Positions 1-7,460 of a stretch of 19,812 nt of DNA are shown piece after piece; the stretch's first letter is position 1; each line of letters opens with the position of its first letter. The notes under the pieces are model-generated. The model was given only the letters and a program-made list of their open reading frames with translations, was not told the origin of the DNA and searched no databases. This DNA comes from Geoglobus sp. (GTDB lineage Archaea > Halobacteriota > Archaeoglobi > Archaeoglobales > Archaeoglobaceae), in the NCBI GenBank assembly GCA_027016965.1, contig JALURI010000258.1, positions 1 through 19,812 on the forward strand. Direction: 5' to 3'. The translations under genes and the position numbers were made by a program.

Positions 1-198
1 AGGAGGAGGAGATTTCAGATGGTGTATTGATTTCAGAACTGTACCATCACCTCCAACAGTAATTATGGCATCGAATTCCTCAAGAAGCACTGATGGATAC
101 CTGTACATTTCTGATTCAATCCCATGCTGTCTGAGGAAATCTCTCACATCAGAAGCTATTCTCTCCGAGTTAAGTTTATGAACTATTGCGACCTTCAT
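1..198 (-). CDS. nadK: NAD kinase, N-terminal part (cut by window edge)
   Basis: Reading the minus strand from the ATG at 198 gives 66 uninterrupted codons beginning MKVAIVHKLNS and running off the left edge. Residues 49-53 are GGDGT, the phosphate-binding signature of the NAD/diacylglycerol kinase fold, and the segment before it (FDAIITV) is the expected beta strand. NAD kinase makes NADP from NAD and ATP (or polyphosphate) in the cytoplasm. The ATG overlaps the TGA of the upstream phosphatase gene (ATGA at 198-195), so the two are very probably translated from one transcript. Only the N-terminal domain is visible, so the family rests on GGDGT, the start and the gene pairing. I recall the same NAD kinase-IMPase adjacency in Archaeoglobus. 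Confidence 0.85.
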   Translation of the reverse strand, partial: MKVAIVHKLNSERIASDVRDFLRQHGIESEMYRYPSVLLEEFDAIITVGGDGTVLKSIHHLKSPPP

Positions 199-962
199 AC
201 TACATCCAGCAACTTCTGATGAATCCCATTTCCAGAAACAACAATTCTGAACCTTTCATTCATTGTGAATCTCTTTTTCCATATATCGTCTCCATCAAGA
301 CTGCTTATCGCAGCTCCAGCATTTCTGGCTATGTAAAGAGATGCTGAGATATCAAAAACCCTGAGAAATCCCCTGCCATCGCCATCCTTTCTTATGTCCA
401 CAAAGCAGTCAAAAGTTCCATCAGCGACCATGCATATTTCCAAGGCTGAACTTCCAAATATCCTCATCCTTCTGAACGGGTATCTTCTGGCTGGATAGTA
501 CATTATGGCATTGCAGTTTATGTTATCTGTTTCATTTACTCTTATCCTCTCGCCATTTCTGTATGATTTCCTGCTGGAATGGTACTCAACTCCAGATGCA
601 AGATTTCGTACGTAAGCAAAAAATGTGCTATCAAGTGTCTCCCCTGATGAGAAACACATAGCAATGGAGTAAAAAGGTATTCCTCTTGCAGCATTAAATG
701 TGCCATCAAGTGGGTCCAGAGCTACAGTTATCTCTCCATCCCCAACAACACCGGACTCTTCAGTTATCACCTTCAGATCATATTCCCTTAGAATTTCAAG
801 GGCTATATCCTCTGCGATGCGATCAATTTTTTTTGTTGGTGTTCCATCTTTTCCCATGGCAACAGTCATTCCTGCCTCTATGCTACCGGCAATCCTGTTT
901 ACTGCTCTTTCAACATCCTCTGCAATCTTTCTGGATATCTCGAGAGCCTCTGAGGCTTTCAT
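195..962 (-). CDS. suhB: inositol-1-monophosphatase / fructose-1,6-bisphosphatase family protein (archaeal type)
   Basis: The gene encodes 255 residues, normal for the archaeal IMPase/class IV FBPase family. Metal-binding motifs are all present: EES at 68-70, DPLDGT at 83-88 and the downstream FDIS motif around 203-206, which matches the WDxAA-type metal site. Archaeal members hydrolyse both inositol-1-phosphate and fructose-1,6-bisphosphate in a Mg-dependent reaction, serving gluconeogenesis and inositol-lipid or compatible-solute synthesis. Which activity dominates here cannot be read from the sequence. The start is 12 bases after the beta-subunit stop of the oxidoreductase, with no clear Shine-Dalgarno site and no obvious TATA box, so I infer readthrough from the upstream operon. 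The stop overlaps the NAD kinase start by the ATGA arrangement. Confidence 0.9.
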   Translation of the reverse strand: MKASEALEISRKIAEDVERAVNRIAGSIEAGMTVAMGKDGTPTKKIDRIAEDIALEILREYDLKVITEESGVVGDGEITVALDPLDGTFNAARGIPFYSIAMCFSSGETLDSTFFAYVRNLASGVEYHSSRKSYRNGERIRVNETDNINCNAIMYYPARRYPFRRMRIFGSSALEICMVADGTFDCFVDIRKDGDGRGFLRVFDISASLYIARNAGAAISSLDGDDIWKKRFTMNERFRIVVSGNGIHQKLLDVV

Positions 963-974
963 AAAAATTGAAAA

Positions 975-1850
975 TCAGGCATCGAGCCCGTATTTTTCAG
1001 CGTTCTCATCGGCAATTTTCTGGAGCTGTTCCAGTATCTCCTTACCCATCTCATGCTTGAAGAGGTGTCTGAATCTTCTCTGAATCTTAAGATATTCTTC
1101 CACAGGTTTCCTCTGCTTCAGCTTTTTAACCTTGACAAGCTTTCCATACTCGTACTCAACGAGGGGATAAAGTCCGGTTTCAACTGCAAGCTTTGAAACC
1201 TCCACCGTCAATTTTCCATCTATGCCCCACCCTGTAACGCATGGAGCGTGGACCTGAATGTATTTTGATCCTTCAAATTCTGCAGCTCTTTTCACTTTCC
1301 TCTGAAAATCTTTTGGATAGGCTATGCTTGCTGATGCTGCATATGGCACACCATGAGCAACTGCAATCTCAACCATATCTTTCTTTCTTCCTGTTTTTCC
1401 GGGCTTGAGCTTTCCGACAGGTGTTGTGGTTGTGTTTGCACCAGGAGGAGTTGCCATACTCTGCTGATTTCCTGTGTTCTGATATGCTTCGTTGTCGTAG
1501 CATATGTAGAGCACATTATGATCTCTGTCCATCATCCCGGAAAGTGTTCCAATGCCTATGTCGAATGTTGCACCATCTCCGGCAAAAACAACAACATGAG
1601 CCTCCTCATCTCTTTTCATTGCTCTTAAGGCTGTTTCAATTCCAGCAGCAACAGCTCCGGCATTCTCAAAGAGTGAGTGTATGTAAGGCACACCCCAGGT
1701 GTTTCTGCCATACATCGAGCTGACTATCTCAAGGCATCCCGTTGAGTTCACCGCAATAACTCTGCCGTCGAGAACCTCAATTGCCCCTCTTATCGCTATC
1801 GGAAACCCGCATCCGGGGCATGCTCCATGCCCTGGACCGAAACAGTTCAT
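975..1850 (-). CDS. porB: pyruvate (or 2-oxoisovalerate):ferredoxin oxidoreductase, beta subunit
   Basis: This is the 291-residue thiamine-diphosphate subunit of the four-subunit archaeal 2-oxoacid:ferredoxin oxidoreductase, which converts a 2-oxoacid plus CoA to acyl-CoA, CO2 and reduced ferredoxin. The TPP/Mg site is visible as GDGATFDIG (91-99) followed by N120 and N125 in DNEAYQNTG. Cysteines C11 and C14 (ACPGCG), C39 and C204 (HAPC) fit the 4Fe-4S cluster of PorB. The NEAYxNTG and GANTTTTPVG stretches are typical of the pyruvate/2-oxoisovalerate group rather than 2-oxoglutarate or indolepyruvate enzymes. I favour pyruvate but cannot exclude VOR. The start overlaps the alpha stop (ATGA), indicating translational coupling. 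Confidence 0.92.
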   Translation of the reverse strand: MNCFGPGHGACPGCGFPIAIRGAIEVLDGRVIAVNSTGCLEIVSSMYGRNTWGVPYIHSLFENAGAVAAGIETALRAMKRDEEAHVVVFAGDGATFDIGIGTLSGMMDRDHNVLYICYDNEAYQNTGNQQSMATPPGANTTTTPVGKLKPGKTGRKKDMVEIAVAHGVPYAASASIAYPKDFQRKVKRAAEFEGSKYIQVHAPCVTGWGIDGKLTVEVSKLAVETGLYPLVEYEYGKLVKVKKLKQRKPVEEYLKIQRRFRHLFKHEMGKEILEQLQKIADENAEKYGLDA

Positions 1851-3022
1851 GGTATCACCTCTTCAAATTCATTCAGACCTTCGTATCTCTTTTCTGGCTT
1901 TGTCTTTCCTTTCATGACATCTTCAATGACTTTTTCGACCAGTTCTCTTGGAATGTCCCTGCCTCCGAGTCCCATCACAACTGGGTAAACTTCCACATTG
2001 AGACCAAAAAGGGCTGATTTGACATCTGCCGTAACTGGAGGCTCTGCTCCTATGGAAAGGGCTCTTTCTATCACTATGACCTTATCTGCATTTTTAAGAG
2101 CTTTTCTGATTTCTTTTGACGGGAACGGTCTGTAGGTTCTTATCTTAAGCAATCCAACCTTTTTACCATCATGTCTCAATCTTTTGACAACCTCCCTCAC
2201 AAGGGCGACAATAGATCCCATCGCAACCACAACAACCTCAGCATCATCGCAATTTTCAGCAACAACATGCCCACCCCAGTCTCTTTCTGTAAGCTTGTAC
2301 CATTTCTTGAACTCCTGGAGCATCACCTTTGTTGCTCTTTCCATCGCATATTCCATTGCAATTCTGAACTCCATGTAGTACGGGGGTGGAGCGTAGCAAC
2401 CCATTGCAACAGGATTGTTTACATCAAGCTTGACCACAGGCTCGTATGGAGGAAGGAATCTGTCGACAGTCTCCTGATCAAGTAGATCAACTGGTTCGTA
2501 GGCATGAGTGAGCTTGAATCCATCAACGCACACCATGAATGGTAGAAGAACATCTTTATTTTCGGCCACCTTGAATGCGAGAGGGATCATGTCATGTGCT
2601 TCCTGGTTGCTTTCAACATAGAGCTGAATAATACCGGCATCCCTTATGGAAATGCTATCCTGAATGTCGTTCCATATGCTGAGGGGAGCAGAAACAGATC
2701 TGTTTGCAATGACAAGAACTATGGGCAGTCTCATTCCTGCAGCATTGTAAAGCACCTCACTCATCAGCAACAATCCCTGTGAGCTTGTGGCTGTGAATGC
2801 TCTTGCTCCAGCAGCAGATGCGCCGAGAACCATTGATGCTGCACCAAATTCGGATTCTGCTGTAACATATTCAACATCTCCAAGCTCACCATTTGCATAC
2901 ATCTCAGCCAGATTTTCAACAATTTCGGTTTGAGGAGTTATGGGATATGCAGCTATGACGTTTGGTCTTGAAAGTCTCACAGCTTCAGCAATTGCATAAA
3001 ATCCCCTAACAACCTTCCTCAT
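1847..3022 (-). CDS. porA: pyruvate (or 2-oxoisovalerate):ferredoxin oxidoreductase, alpha subunit
   Basis: The protein has 391 residues, the usual length for PorA. It opens with the domain carrying YPITPQTEIVE (26-36), the family hallmark, followed by AESE around 55-58. This subunit pairs with PorB to form the TPP active site. The stretch APLSIWNDIQDS (112-123) and THAYEPV (172-178) match pyruvate/2-oxoisovalerate-type alpha subunits. The C-terminal half holds the second, transketolase C-terminal-like domain (VVVVAMGSI, YRPFPSKEIR). The start ATG lies one base after the delta stop, preceded by a GAGGTG-like site, and its end overlaps the beta start. The order gamma-delta-alpha-beta is the classic archaeal arrangement. 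Substrate is inferred, not proven. Confidence 0.93.
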   Translation of the reverse strand: MRKVVRGFYAIAEAVRLSRPNVIAAYPITPQTEIVENLAEMYANGELGDVEYVTAESEFGAASMVLGASAAGARAFTATSSQGLLLMSEVLYNAAGMRLPIVLVIANRSVSAPLSIWNDIQDSISIRDAGIIQLYVESNQEAHDMIPLAFKVAENKDVLLPFMVCVDGFKLTHAYEPVDLLDQETVDRFLPPYEPVVKLDVNNPVAMGCYAPPPYYMEFRIAMEYAMERATKVMLQEFKKWYKLTERDWGGHVVAENCDDAEVVVVAMGSIVALVREVVKRLRHDGKKVGLLKIRTYRPFPSKEIRKALKNADKVIVIERALSIGAEPPVTADVKSALFGLNVEVYPVVMGLGGRDIPRELVEKVIEDVMKGKTKPEKRYEGLNEFEEVIP

Positions 3023-3023
3023 A

Positions 3024-3317
3024 TCAGCACACCTCTACCTTGTAAATGTCCTTTGTCCTCATCTCGATTGCATCAACGGGGCAGACCGTGTAGCATATCC
3101 AGCATCCCTTGCAGTAATCGTGATTGACAACGGCATACTTCTTGTCCTCTTCCTCCACCATGCTTGTTGCAGGCTCAGGACAGAAGGTTATGCACTGCCC
3201 GCATGCAATGCATTTTTCCTTGTCGATGTAGGCAAGTTCAGTCCCCCAGTCTCCTGTCTTCATTTCAGATGACATTGCCGGACTGCTTGCACCTATGTAT
3301 AGTTTCATTTTTGCCAT
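3024..3317 (-). CDS. porD: 2-oxoacid:ferredoxin oxidoreductase, delta (ferredoxin) subunit
   Basis: A small 2x[4Fe-4S] ferredoxin-type subunit of 97 residues that carries electrons from the catalytic alpha-beta pair to soluble ferredoxin. Cluster ligands are C36, C39, C42 and C46 (CIACGQC...CP) and C69, C72, C75 and C79 (CKGCWIC...CP). I choose the ATG at 3317. A GGGAGGTG site lies just upstream, ending about four bases before the ATG, and the alternative GTG at 3323 falls inside that site. An ATG at 3308 (MKLYIG) is also possible. The gene overlaps the gamma stop by 13 bases, so the two are likely translationally coupled. Confidence 0.92.
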   Translation of the reverse strand: MAKMKLYIGASSPAMSSEMKTGDWGTELAYIDKEKCIACGQCITFCPEPATSMVEEEDKKYAVVNHDYCKGCWICYTVCPVDAIEMRTKDIYKVEVC

Positions 3318-3880
3318 CCACACACCTCCCTCATATAATTATAAGCCTGCATCACAAGCTTGACATTTTTTTCAGCTATTTCCTTATTTTCAAAAAATTC
3401 CATAATCGCCTCCTCCACACTTTCAATCCTGATCATGTCTGTCGCACCAACAAGTGCTCCGACCATTGCGGTGTTGGTTATTGGTCTTCCAAGAATTTCT
3501 GTTGCCATCTTCGTTGCATTTATCGCATGAACCTCCTTATCGGTTTTTAGCTTTCTTTTTAAATCTTCACTTCCCGTGGGGTAGTTTGCTATCAGCATCC
3601 CGTTCTCCTTTAAACCTGCAAGCACGTCAACAACATCAATCAGCGATGGATCCATAACAACCACGTAGTCAGGAGTTTTGACCTCATCCCTTATAACTAT
3701 GGGCTCATCAGAAACTCTAAGAAATGAAACAACTGGTGTACCTCTCTTTTCTGCTCCAAACATCGGGAATGAGAGTGTGTGATAACCATCTTTGAATCCA
3801 GCGACGGCAAGTAAATCTGCTGCTGTAACAGCACCCTGTCCACCTCTACCGTGGAACCTCACCTCAACCAGAATATCCAT
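3305..3880 (-). CDS. porG: 2-oxoacid:ferredoxin oxidoreductase, gamma subunit
   Basis: The protein of 191 residues begins MDILVEVRFHGRGGQG. RFHGRGGQG (8-16) is the signature of the gamma domain, which binds coenzyme A. I place the start at the ATG at 3880 rather than at an in-frame ATG at 3949. GGAGGTGG sits directly upstream, a TATA box lies about 30 bases upstream, and the extra 23 residues of the longer form contain no family sequence and would cover the promoter. This is the first gene of the operon gamma-delta-alpha-beta-suhB-nadK. In some archaea the gamma subunit is shared between POR and VOR, so its presence does not settle the substrate. Confidence 0.93.
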   Translation of the reverse strand: MDILVEVRFHGRGGQGAVTAADLLAVAGFKDGYHTLSFPMFGAEKRGTPVVSFLRVSDEPIVIRDEVKTPDYVVVMDPSLIDVVDVLAGLKENGMLIANYPTGSEDLKRKLKTDKEVHAINATKMATEILGRPITNTAMVGALVGATDMIRIESVEEAIMEFFENKEIAEKNVKLVMQAYNYMREVCGWQK

Positions 3881-3906
3881 CCACCTCCAGATAGTGTTAG
3901 CTCTGC

Positions 3907-3918
3907 CATTATAAATTG
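3907..3918 (-). promoter_or_regulatory. TATA box of the por operon
   Basis: On the minus strand the sequence AATTTATAATGG fits an archaeal TATA element. Its centre is about 32 bases upstream of the chosen porG ATG, so transcription should begin around 3885-3890, just before the GGAGGTGG ribosome site. This spacing supports the short porG start. The assignment rests on sequence and position only. Confidence 0.6.
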
Positions 3919-3960
3919 GTTTAATAATGTTATGGTAGACAAATTCCATCTCTCGTTATG

Positions 3961-3978
3961 AAGCACCTCAGAGTGCTT
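3961..3978. other. short hairpin between por promoter and HepT relic
   Basis: AAGCAC and GTGCTT form a 6-bp perfect inverted repeat around a 6-base loop. It lies just beyond the stop of the broken HepT gene on the minus strand. It may be a remnant terminator or a chance hairpin; there is no strong T-tract right after it on the minus strand. Confidence 0.25.
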
Positions 3979-3989
3979 GCCGTCGCATT

Positions 3990-4339
3990 TTAACTCCATT
4001 CCTTTAGCTCCTCCAATATTTTTTCAAATTTGACTTTAAGAGGTGAAATTTCATTTTCTATAATCTCCCATACAATTTCTAAATTAACGCCGTGATATTC
4101 ATAAATCAGCTTATCTCTCATGCTACAATGTATTTCCATGGAATTTCTGAATACTTGTCTCTGATTTCTGAAGGAATTTTCTTCACAGCCTCACCCATGA
4201 CTCACAGACTTCTAATAACAGCATTTACAGTTTTTCTATCCTTTACGAACTCTTCAAAGTCCATGCCCTCAACAAATTCTTTGATTTCCTGGATAGATGA
4301 CAAGATATCCAGTATATAATCTTTGTATGTCCTTTTCAT
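3990..4339 (-). pseudogene. broken HepT-like (DUF86, HEPN) toxin gene
   Basis: From the ATG at 4339 the minus strand reads MKRTYKDYILDILSSIQ..., then EFVEGMDFEEFVKDRKTVNAVIRSL, a clear match in style to HepT/DUF86 proteins. Codon 46 is TGA (4204-4202), where the family normally continues RNLE; translation then resumes in frame as VMGEAVKKIPSEIRDKYSEIPWKYI. A second lesion near 4121-4123 shifts the frame just before MRDKLIYEYHGVNLEIVWEII, and the gene ends in KILEELKEWS-stop. The RNase signature of this family is RX4HXY. Here it reads RDKLIYEY, so the catalytic His position is Tyr. Stop, frameshift and lost His together mark a dead toxin. Its ATG overlaps the TGA of the antitoxin remnant, preserving the old operon junction. 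Confidence 0.8.
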
Positions 4340-4405
4340 ACTGTTACAACCTCTTCAAGAATATATTTTCCAATAATTTTTTATCTCATCAAGTGGTTCT
4401 TTCAT
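4336..4405 (-). pseudogene. remnant of MntA-like nucleotidyltransferase antitoxin with internal deletion
   Basis: Only 70 bases remain. The beginning reads MKEPLDEIKN, like the start of small minimal nucleotidyltransferases. The end reads GKYILEEVVTV followed by TGA in another frame, like the C-terminus of the same family (…ILxEVVYV). The whole catalytic core (GSxxRG, DxD) is missing between them. The TGA overlaps the ATG of the broken HepT gene, as in intact MntA-HepT pairs. A TTTAAA-type TATA element at about 4444-4452 on the minus strand would fit as its old promoter. The reading is inferred from residual family resemblance in very short segments. Confidence 0.55.
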
Positions 4406-4551
4406 TTTTTGTCACACATTCATCTTATTATATTTCATTCTCGTTTTTAAATCTTTTAGGGCGATTGAAATAAGAAATGAACGAAGTAAGATTGTTTTGG
4501 AGTAGTCAATTGCAATGTCGAAAGCTGTACAGTACATTTTTGCATCTTGCA

Positions 4552-4593
4552 TACCATTGTAAAATATTTTTGCCTTCTAACATTACATTGGTA
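4552..4593. promoter_or_regulatory. imperfect inverted repeat upstream of the fixC promoter (possible operator)
   Basis: TACCATTGTA (4552-4561) and TACATTGGTA (4584-4593) are inverted copies with one mismatch, centre-to-centre 32 bases, about three helical turns. The pair lies just upstream of the fixC TATA box. A dimeric regulator of the acyl-CoA/ETF operon could bind here. This is inference from symmetry and location only. Confidence 0.3.
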
Positions 4594-4602
4594 AGAGAAT
4601 AT

Positions 4603-4618
4603 CGAAAAATATATTAAA
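4603..4618 (+). promoter_or_regulatory. TATA box of the fixC operon
   Basis: CGAAAAATATATTAAA combines a purine-rich BRE-like stretch and a TATA element centred near 4612. Initiation about 25 bases downstream would fall near 4637, giving a leader of roughly a dozen bases before the fixC ATG at 4649. No strong Shine-Dalgarno site precedes that ATG, which fits a short-leader transcript. Confidence 0.6.
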
Positions 4619-4648
4619 ATGTAGCAATCAGTTACTCTTAGTGGTACC

Positions 4649-5896
4649 ATGGATCGCTTTGATGCTGTAGTCATTGGTGGTGGGGCTGCAGGACTTGGAG
4701 CAGCCTACAGAATGGCAGAGAATGGACTCAGTGTGCTTCTTATTGAGAGGGGAGAGAATGTTGGTGAAAAGAGCGTTTATGGTGGAAGAATATACACATG
4801 GGTTTTTGAAGAGTATGTGAAGGGATTCAAGGACGCCCCAGTAGAAAGATGGGTTAAGAAAGAGAGACTGACTTTTCTGGATGAGAGGGAGAGTGTGAGC
4901 ATTGAGTATTCCTCGGACAGGACATGCAGCTTCATTGCAGTTCTTACAAAATTCAACAGGTGGCTTGCAGAAAAGGCTGAGGATGCAGGTGCTCTGGTTG
5001 TCTCGGGGATAAAGGTTGAGGATGTGAAGCTAAACCCAACAAAGGTAGTTGCAGATGGAGAGGAAATAGAATGCGATGCCGTGGTTATTGCAGAAGGAGT
5101 AAATCCAGTACTTTCTATGAAACTGGGCATAAGAGATGACTGGAAGCCTGAAGAGATTGCCGTAGGTGTAAAGGAGGTTTTCAAGTTTTCAGAGAGTGAG
5201 ATAAACAGCAGATTTGATTTGAACAGTGAGGAAGGGGTTGCAAATCTGTTTGTCGGATATCCTATTTTTACACATGGAGGAGGCTTTATCTACACAAACA
5301 GAGACACTGTTTCTGTTGGAGTTGTTGTGAGAGTTGACTCTGCAATGAAAAACAGAATAGAGGTGTATGACATTGCGGAAAAATTCAGAGCTCACAGGGA
5401 TGTTACAGCCTTTTTAAAGGGAGGGAGCATGATTGAATACTCTGCCCATCTCGTGCCTGAGGCTGGAATTAAAGGGGTGCCGGATACATTACACAAAAAC
5501 AGCATTATAATCACTGGTGATACAGCAGGATTTGTTATGAACAGGGGCTTCACAATCAGAGGGGTTGATTTTGCTTTCTACTCTGGAATTCTCGCCGCTG
5601 ACAGCATAAAAGAGGCAATGGATAGGGGAGACGTGAACTCTGCAGGACATATTTACGAAACAAAGATCAGGGAATCTTTCATCATGAAAGAGCTTGAAAG
5701 ATTTAGAAAAGCACTGGATGTGCTTGAAAACACCAGATTTTTTGATGATTACACAAAAATGATGGTGGGGATTATGGAGGGAATCTTTGATGTCAGGAAA
5801 GAATCAAACAGGCTTTATGATGTGATTATGGAGAAAACAAAAGGCAAAAAGCTGAGAATGGCTATGGACTTTCTGTCAGCTTTCAGGGGGTTGTGA
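4649..5896 (+). CDS. fixC: FixC-like electron-transfer-flavoprotein:quinone oxidoreductase (FAD subunit)
   Basis: The 415-residue protein starts with a dinucleotide-binding fold: GGGAAG at 10-15 and E33 at the end of the second strand for FAD ribose. It continues with YGGRIYTWVFEE (44-55), which resembles the FixC/ETF-QO family segment. Near the C-terminal third GDTAGF begins the second FAD contact, followed by RGVDFAFYSGILAADS. FixC with FixX takes electrons from the electron transfer flavoprotein and delivers them to membrane quinone (menaquinone in Archaeoglobales). I see no transmembrane segment, so the association should be peripheral, as in ETF-QO. It heads an operon with fixX, an acyl-CoA dehydrogenase and both ETF subunits. 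Confidence 0.9.
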   Translation: MDRFDAVVIGGGAAGLGAAYRMAENGLSVLLIERGENVGEKSVYGGRIYTWVFEEYVKGFKDAPVERWVKKERLTFLDERESVSIEYSSDRTCSFIAVLTKFNRWLAEKAEDAGALVVSGIKVEDVKLNPTKVVADGEEIECDAVVIAEGVNPVLSMKLGIRDDWKPEEIAVGVKEVFKFSESEINSRFDLNSEEGVANLFVGYPIFTHGGGFIYTNRDTVSVGVVVRVDSAMKNRIEVYDIAEKFRAHRDVTAFLKGGSMIEYSAHLVPEAGIKGVPDTLHKNSIIITGDTAGFVMNRGFTIRGVDFAFYSGILAADSIKEAMDRGDVNSAGHIYETKIRESFIMKELERFRKALDVLENTRFFDDYTKMMVGIMEGIFDVRKESNRLYDVIMEKTKGKKLRMAMDFLSAFRGL

Positions 5897-5897
5897 T

Positions 5898-6167
5898 ATG
5901 GAAAGCATTGAAAACAGGCTTGGGCTTGTTAGCTTCACAGTTGATTCCGAGCCCCACATAAAACTAAAAGATGAAAAATGTGACAACTGCAACCTCAGGA
6001 TCTGTCTTTACGTTTGCCCTGCAAAACTTTACAGAGAAGAGGAGGGGAAAATATATTTCAACCATGAAGGTTGTCTTGAATGCGGGACATGCAGGATTGC
6101 CTGTCCCGAAGATCTTGAATGGGCGTACCCCAGAGGTGGTTTTGGGGTTCATTATCAGTTTGGGTGA
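5898..6167 (+). CDS. fixX: FixX-like ferredoxin partner of FixC
   Basis: The 89-residue iron-sulfur protein starts one base after the fixC stop. Two cysteine sets are visible: C28, C31, C36 and C40-P, and C59, C62, C65 and C69-P. The tail YPRGGFGVHYQFG matches the conserved FixX C-terminus. Many bacterial FixX proteins have lost the first set and hold one cluster; this one keeps all eight cysteines, consistent with two [4Fe-4S] clusters. It is expected to relay electrons between ETF/FixC flavins and quinone, acting as the detached iron-sulfur domain of ETF-QO. The next gene follows after nine bases. Confidence 0.93.
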   Translation: MESIENRLGLVSFTVDSEPHIKLKDEKCDNCNLRICLYVCPAKLYREEEGKIYFNHEGCLECGTCRIACPEDLEWAYPRGGFGVHYQFG

Positions 6168-6176
6168 GGTGATAGT

Positions 6177-7436
6177 ATGAGTGTGATAGATTTTCCGAAA
6201 AATACGGTTTTGACCTTTTCTGAGGAGGAAGAGCTCTTCAGAGAAAGCGTAAGGGAGTTCTGCCAGAGGTACATAGCTCCAAACTGGGTTGAGGTGGATA
6301 AGAGGTCTGAGCAGAATCCGATGGACATGCCAGTTGACATAATAAAGAAGATGGCGGATCAGGGGTTGTTCTGCATTCCATGCAGTGAGGAGTATGGAGG
6401 ACAGGGAGGTAGCTATACGATGGCAACAATTGCCATGGAGGAAATAGCATATGCAGACCCATCTGTTGCCCTTGCAGTTTATGCACTGCTTAACACAGGA
6501 TGGCCCTTTGCTCTTGAGCTATTTGGAACAGAAGAATCCTGTCAGGAGATTATACCTGAAGTTGCAAAAGGAAGAGCATTCTTTGGGATAGCCTCAACCG
6601 AGCCTCAGGGAGGCTCTGATGTTGCAGGATTGAAAACAAAAGCAGAGAAGAAGGGAGATGTTTATGTTGTCAATGGAGAAAAGACATTCATAAGTGGAGT
6701 TGGAGAAGTGCAGAAACTTGAATGGGGTGGAGGTTGGTTCACCTTAGCAAGAACAGGTGGAGAAGGACATAAAGGGCTGTCAGCTTTTGCCCTTCTGGCA
6801 AGAAAGAATGGCAAGCTTGCAGATGGATGGGAACCAACAATTTATGAGGATATTGGAAGACACGGCTTAACTACTGGGGGATTCAAGCTCACAGACTTTG
6901 AGGTTGAAAGCAAGTATCTTATTGGTGAGGAGAACAGGGGTTTCTACCATGTGATGGAGGGTTTCAATCTTGCAAGGATTGTTGTTGCAGCAGCTACAAT
7001 TGGTGCTTCAAAATGGCTACTTGAGCAGGCTGTTGAGTGGTTCAGAACAAGGAAGCTGTTTGGAAGGAACATCTCATCATTCCAGGGAGTGAGCTTCAAG
7101 TTCGCAGACCTCTATGCCAGATGGGAGGCATCGAGATACTTTGTTTACAGAGCATCAAGGCTTGCAGACAAGATCTACATTGAGAAAGATCCATCCTACA
7201 AACCTCTTGATCTGAACGTGCCTGTTGCTTTGGCGAAGAATTACGGGCCTGAAACGTGTGTCGATCTGGCTGAGGAGGTCATGAAGTGGTATGGGGCTTA
7301 CGCTTACACCAAGGAGGCACCCATTTTCAGAGCATGGCTCGGTCCATTCAGCTATGTCATAGGTGCTGAAGGAGCCCAGAACATAATGAGGCTGATAATT
7401 GCAAGAGACGTCATCGGAAAAGAATATCTGAAATAA
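6177..7436 (+). CDS. acyl-CoA dehydrogenase
   Basis: The protein has 419 residues with the full acyl-CoA dehydrogenase layout: N-terminal helical domain, middle beta domain with STEPQGGSDVAG and the ISGVGEV flavin-contact region, and C-terminal helical domain with RKLFGRNISSFQGVSFKFAD. The catalytic-base region reads AEGAQNIMRLIIAR near the end. It aligns with the EGTxQIxRL motif of medium-chain enzymes, making E398 the likely catalytic glutamate. The enzyme oxidises an acyl-CoA to its 2,3-enoyl-CoA and passes electrons to ETF. A GAGGTGAT site precedes the ATG. The chain length or branching of the substrate cannot be read. The liv transporter downstream makes a branched or short acyl-CoA from amino acid degradation a reasonable guess only. 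Confidence 0.92.
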   Translation: MSVIDFPKNTVLTFSEEEELFRESVREFCQRYIAPNWVEVDKRSEQNPMDMPVDIIKKMADQGLFCIPCSEEYGGQGGSYTMATIAMEEIAYADPSVALAVYALLNTGWPFALELFGTEESCQEIIPEVAKGRAFFGIASTEPQGGSDVAGLKTKAEKKGDVYVVNGEKTFISGVGEVQKLEWGGGWFTLARTGGEGHKGLSAFALLARKNGKLADGWEPTIYEDIGRHGLTTGGFKLTDFEVESKYLIGEENRGFYHVMEGFNLARIVVAAATIGASKWLLEQAVEWFRTRKLFGRNISSFQGVSFKFADLYARWEASRYFVYRASRLADKIYIEKDPSYKPLDLNVPVALAKNYGPETCVDLAEEVMKWYGAYAYTKEAPIFRAWLGPFSYVIGAEGAQNIMRLIIARDVIGKEYLK

Positions 7437-7460
7437 TTTTTTCCTTTTTTGGTGAGTTTC

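Noticed and set aside
1..12. AGGAGGAGGAG repeat at the left edge
   Set aside because: On the minus strand it is the coding sequence for consecutive prolines in NAD kinase, not a separate element.
3881..3949. N-terminal extension of the gamma subunit from the ATG at 3949
   Set aside because: The extension covers the TATA box and ribosome site and has no family sequence.
4444..4475. Sequence ending GCGATTGAAAT after a TTTTTAAATC stretch, resembling one CRISPR repeat
   Set aside because: Only one copy is present, no second repeat or spacer spacing is seen, and there are no cas genes. A chance resemblance to the common ATTGAAA repeat end.
4777..5184. 135-codon open frame on the opposite strand of fixC
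   Set aside because: It is a shadow of the strongly supported fixC frame, with low-complexity serine/threonine/proline-rich content and no promoter or ribosome site.
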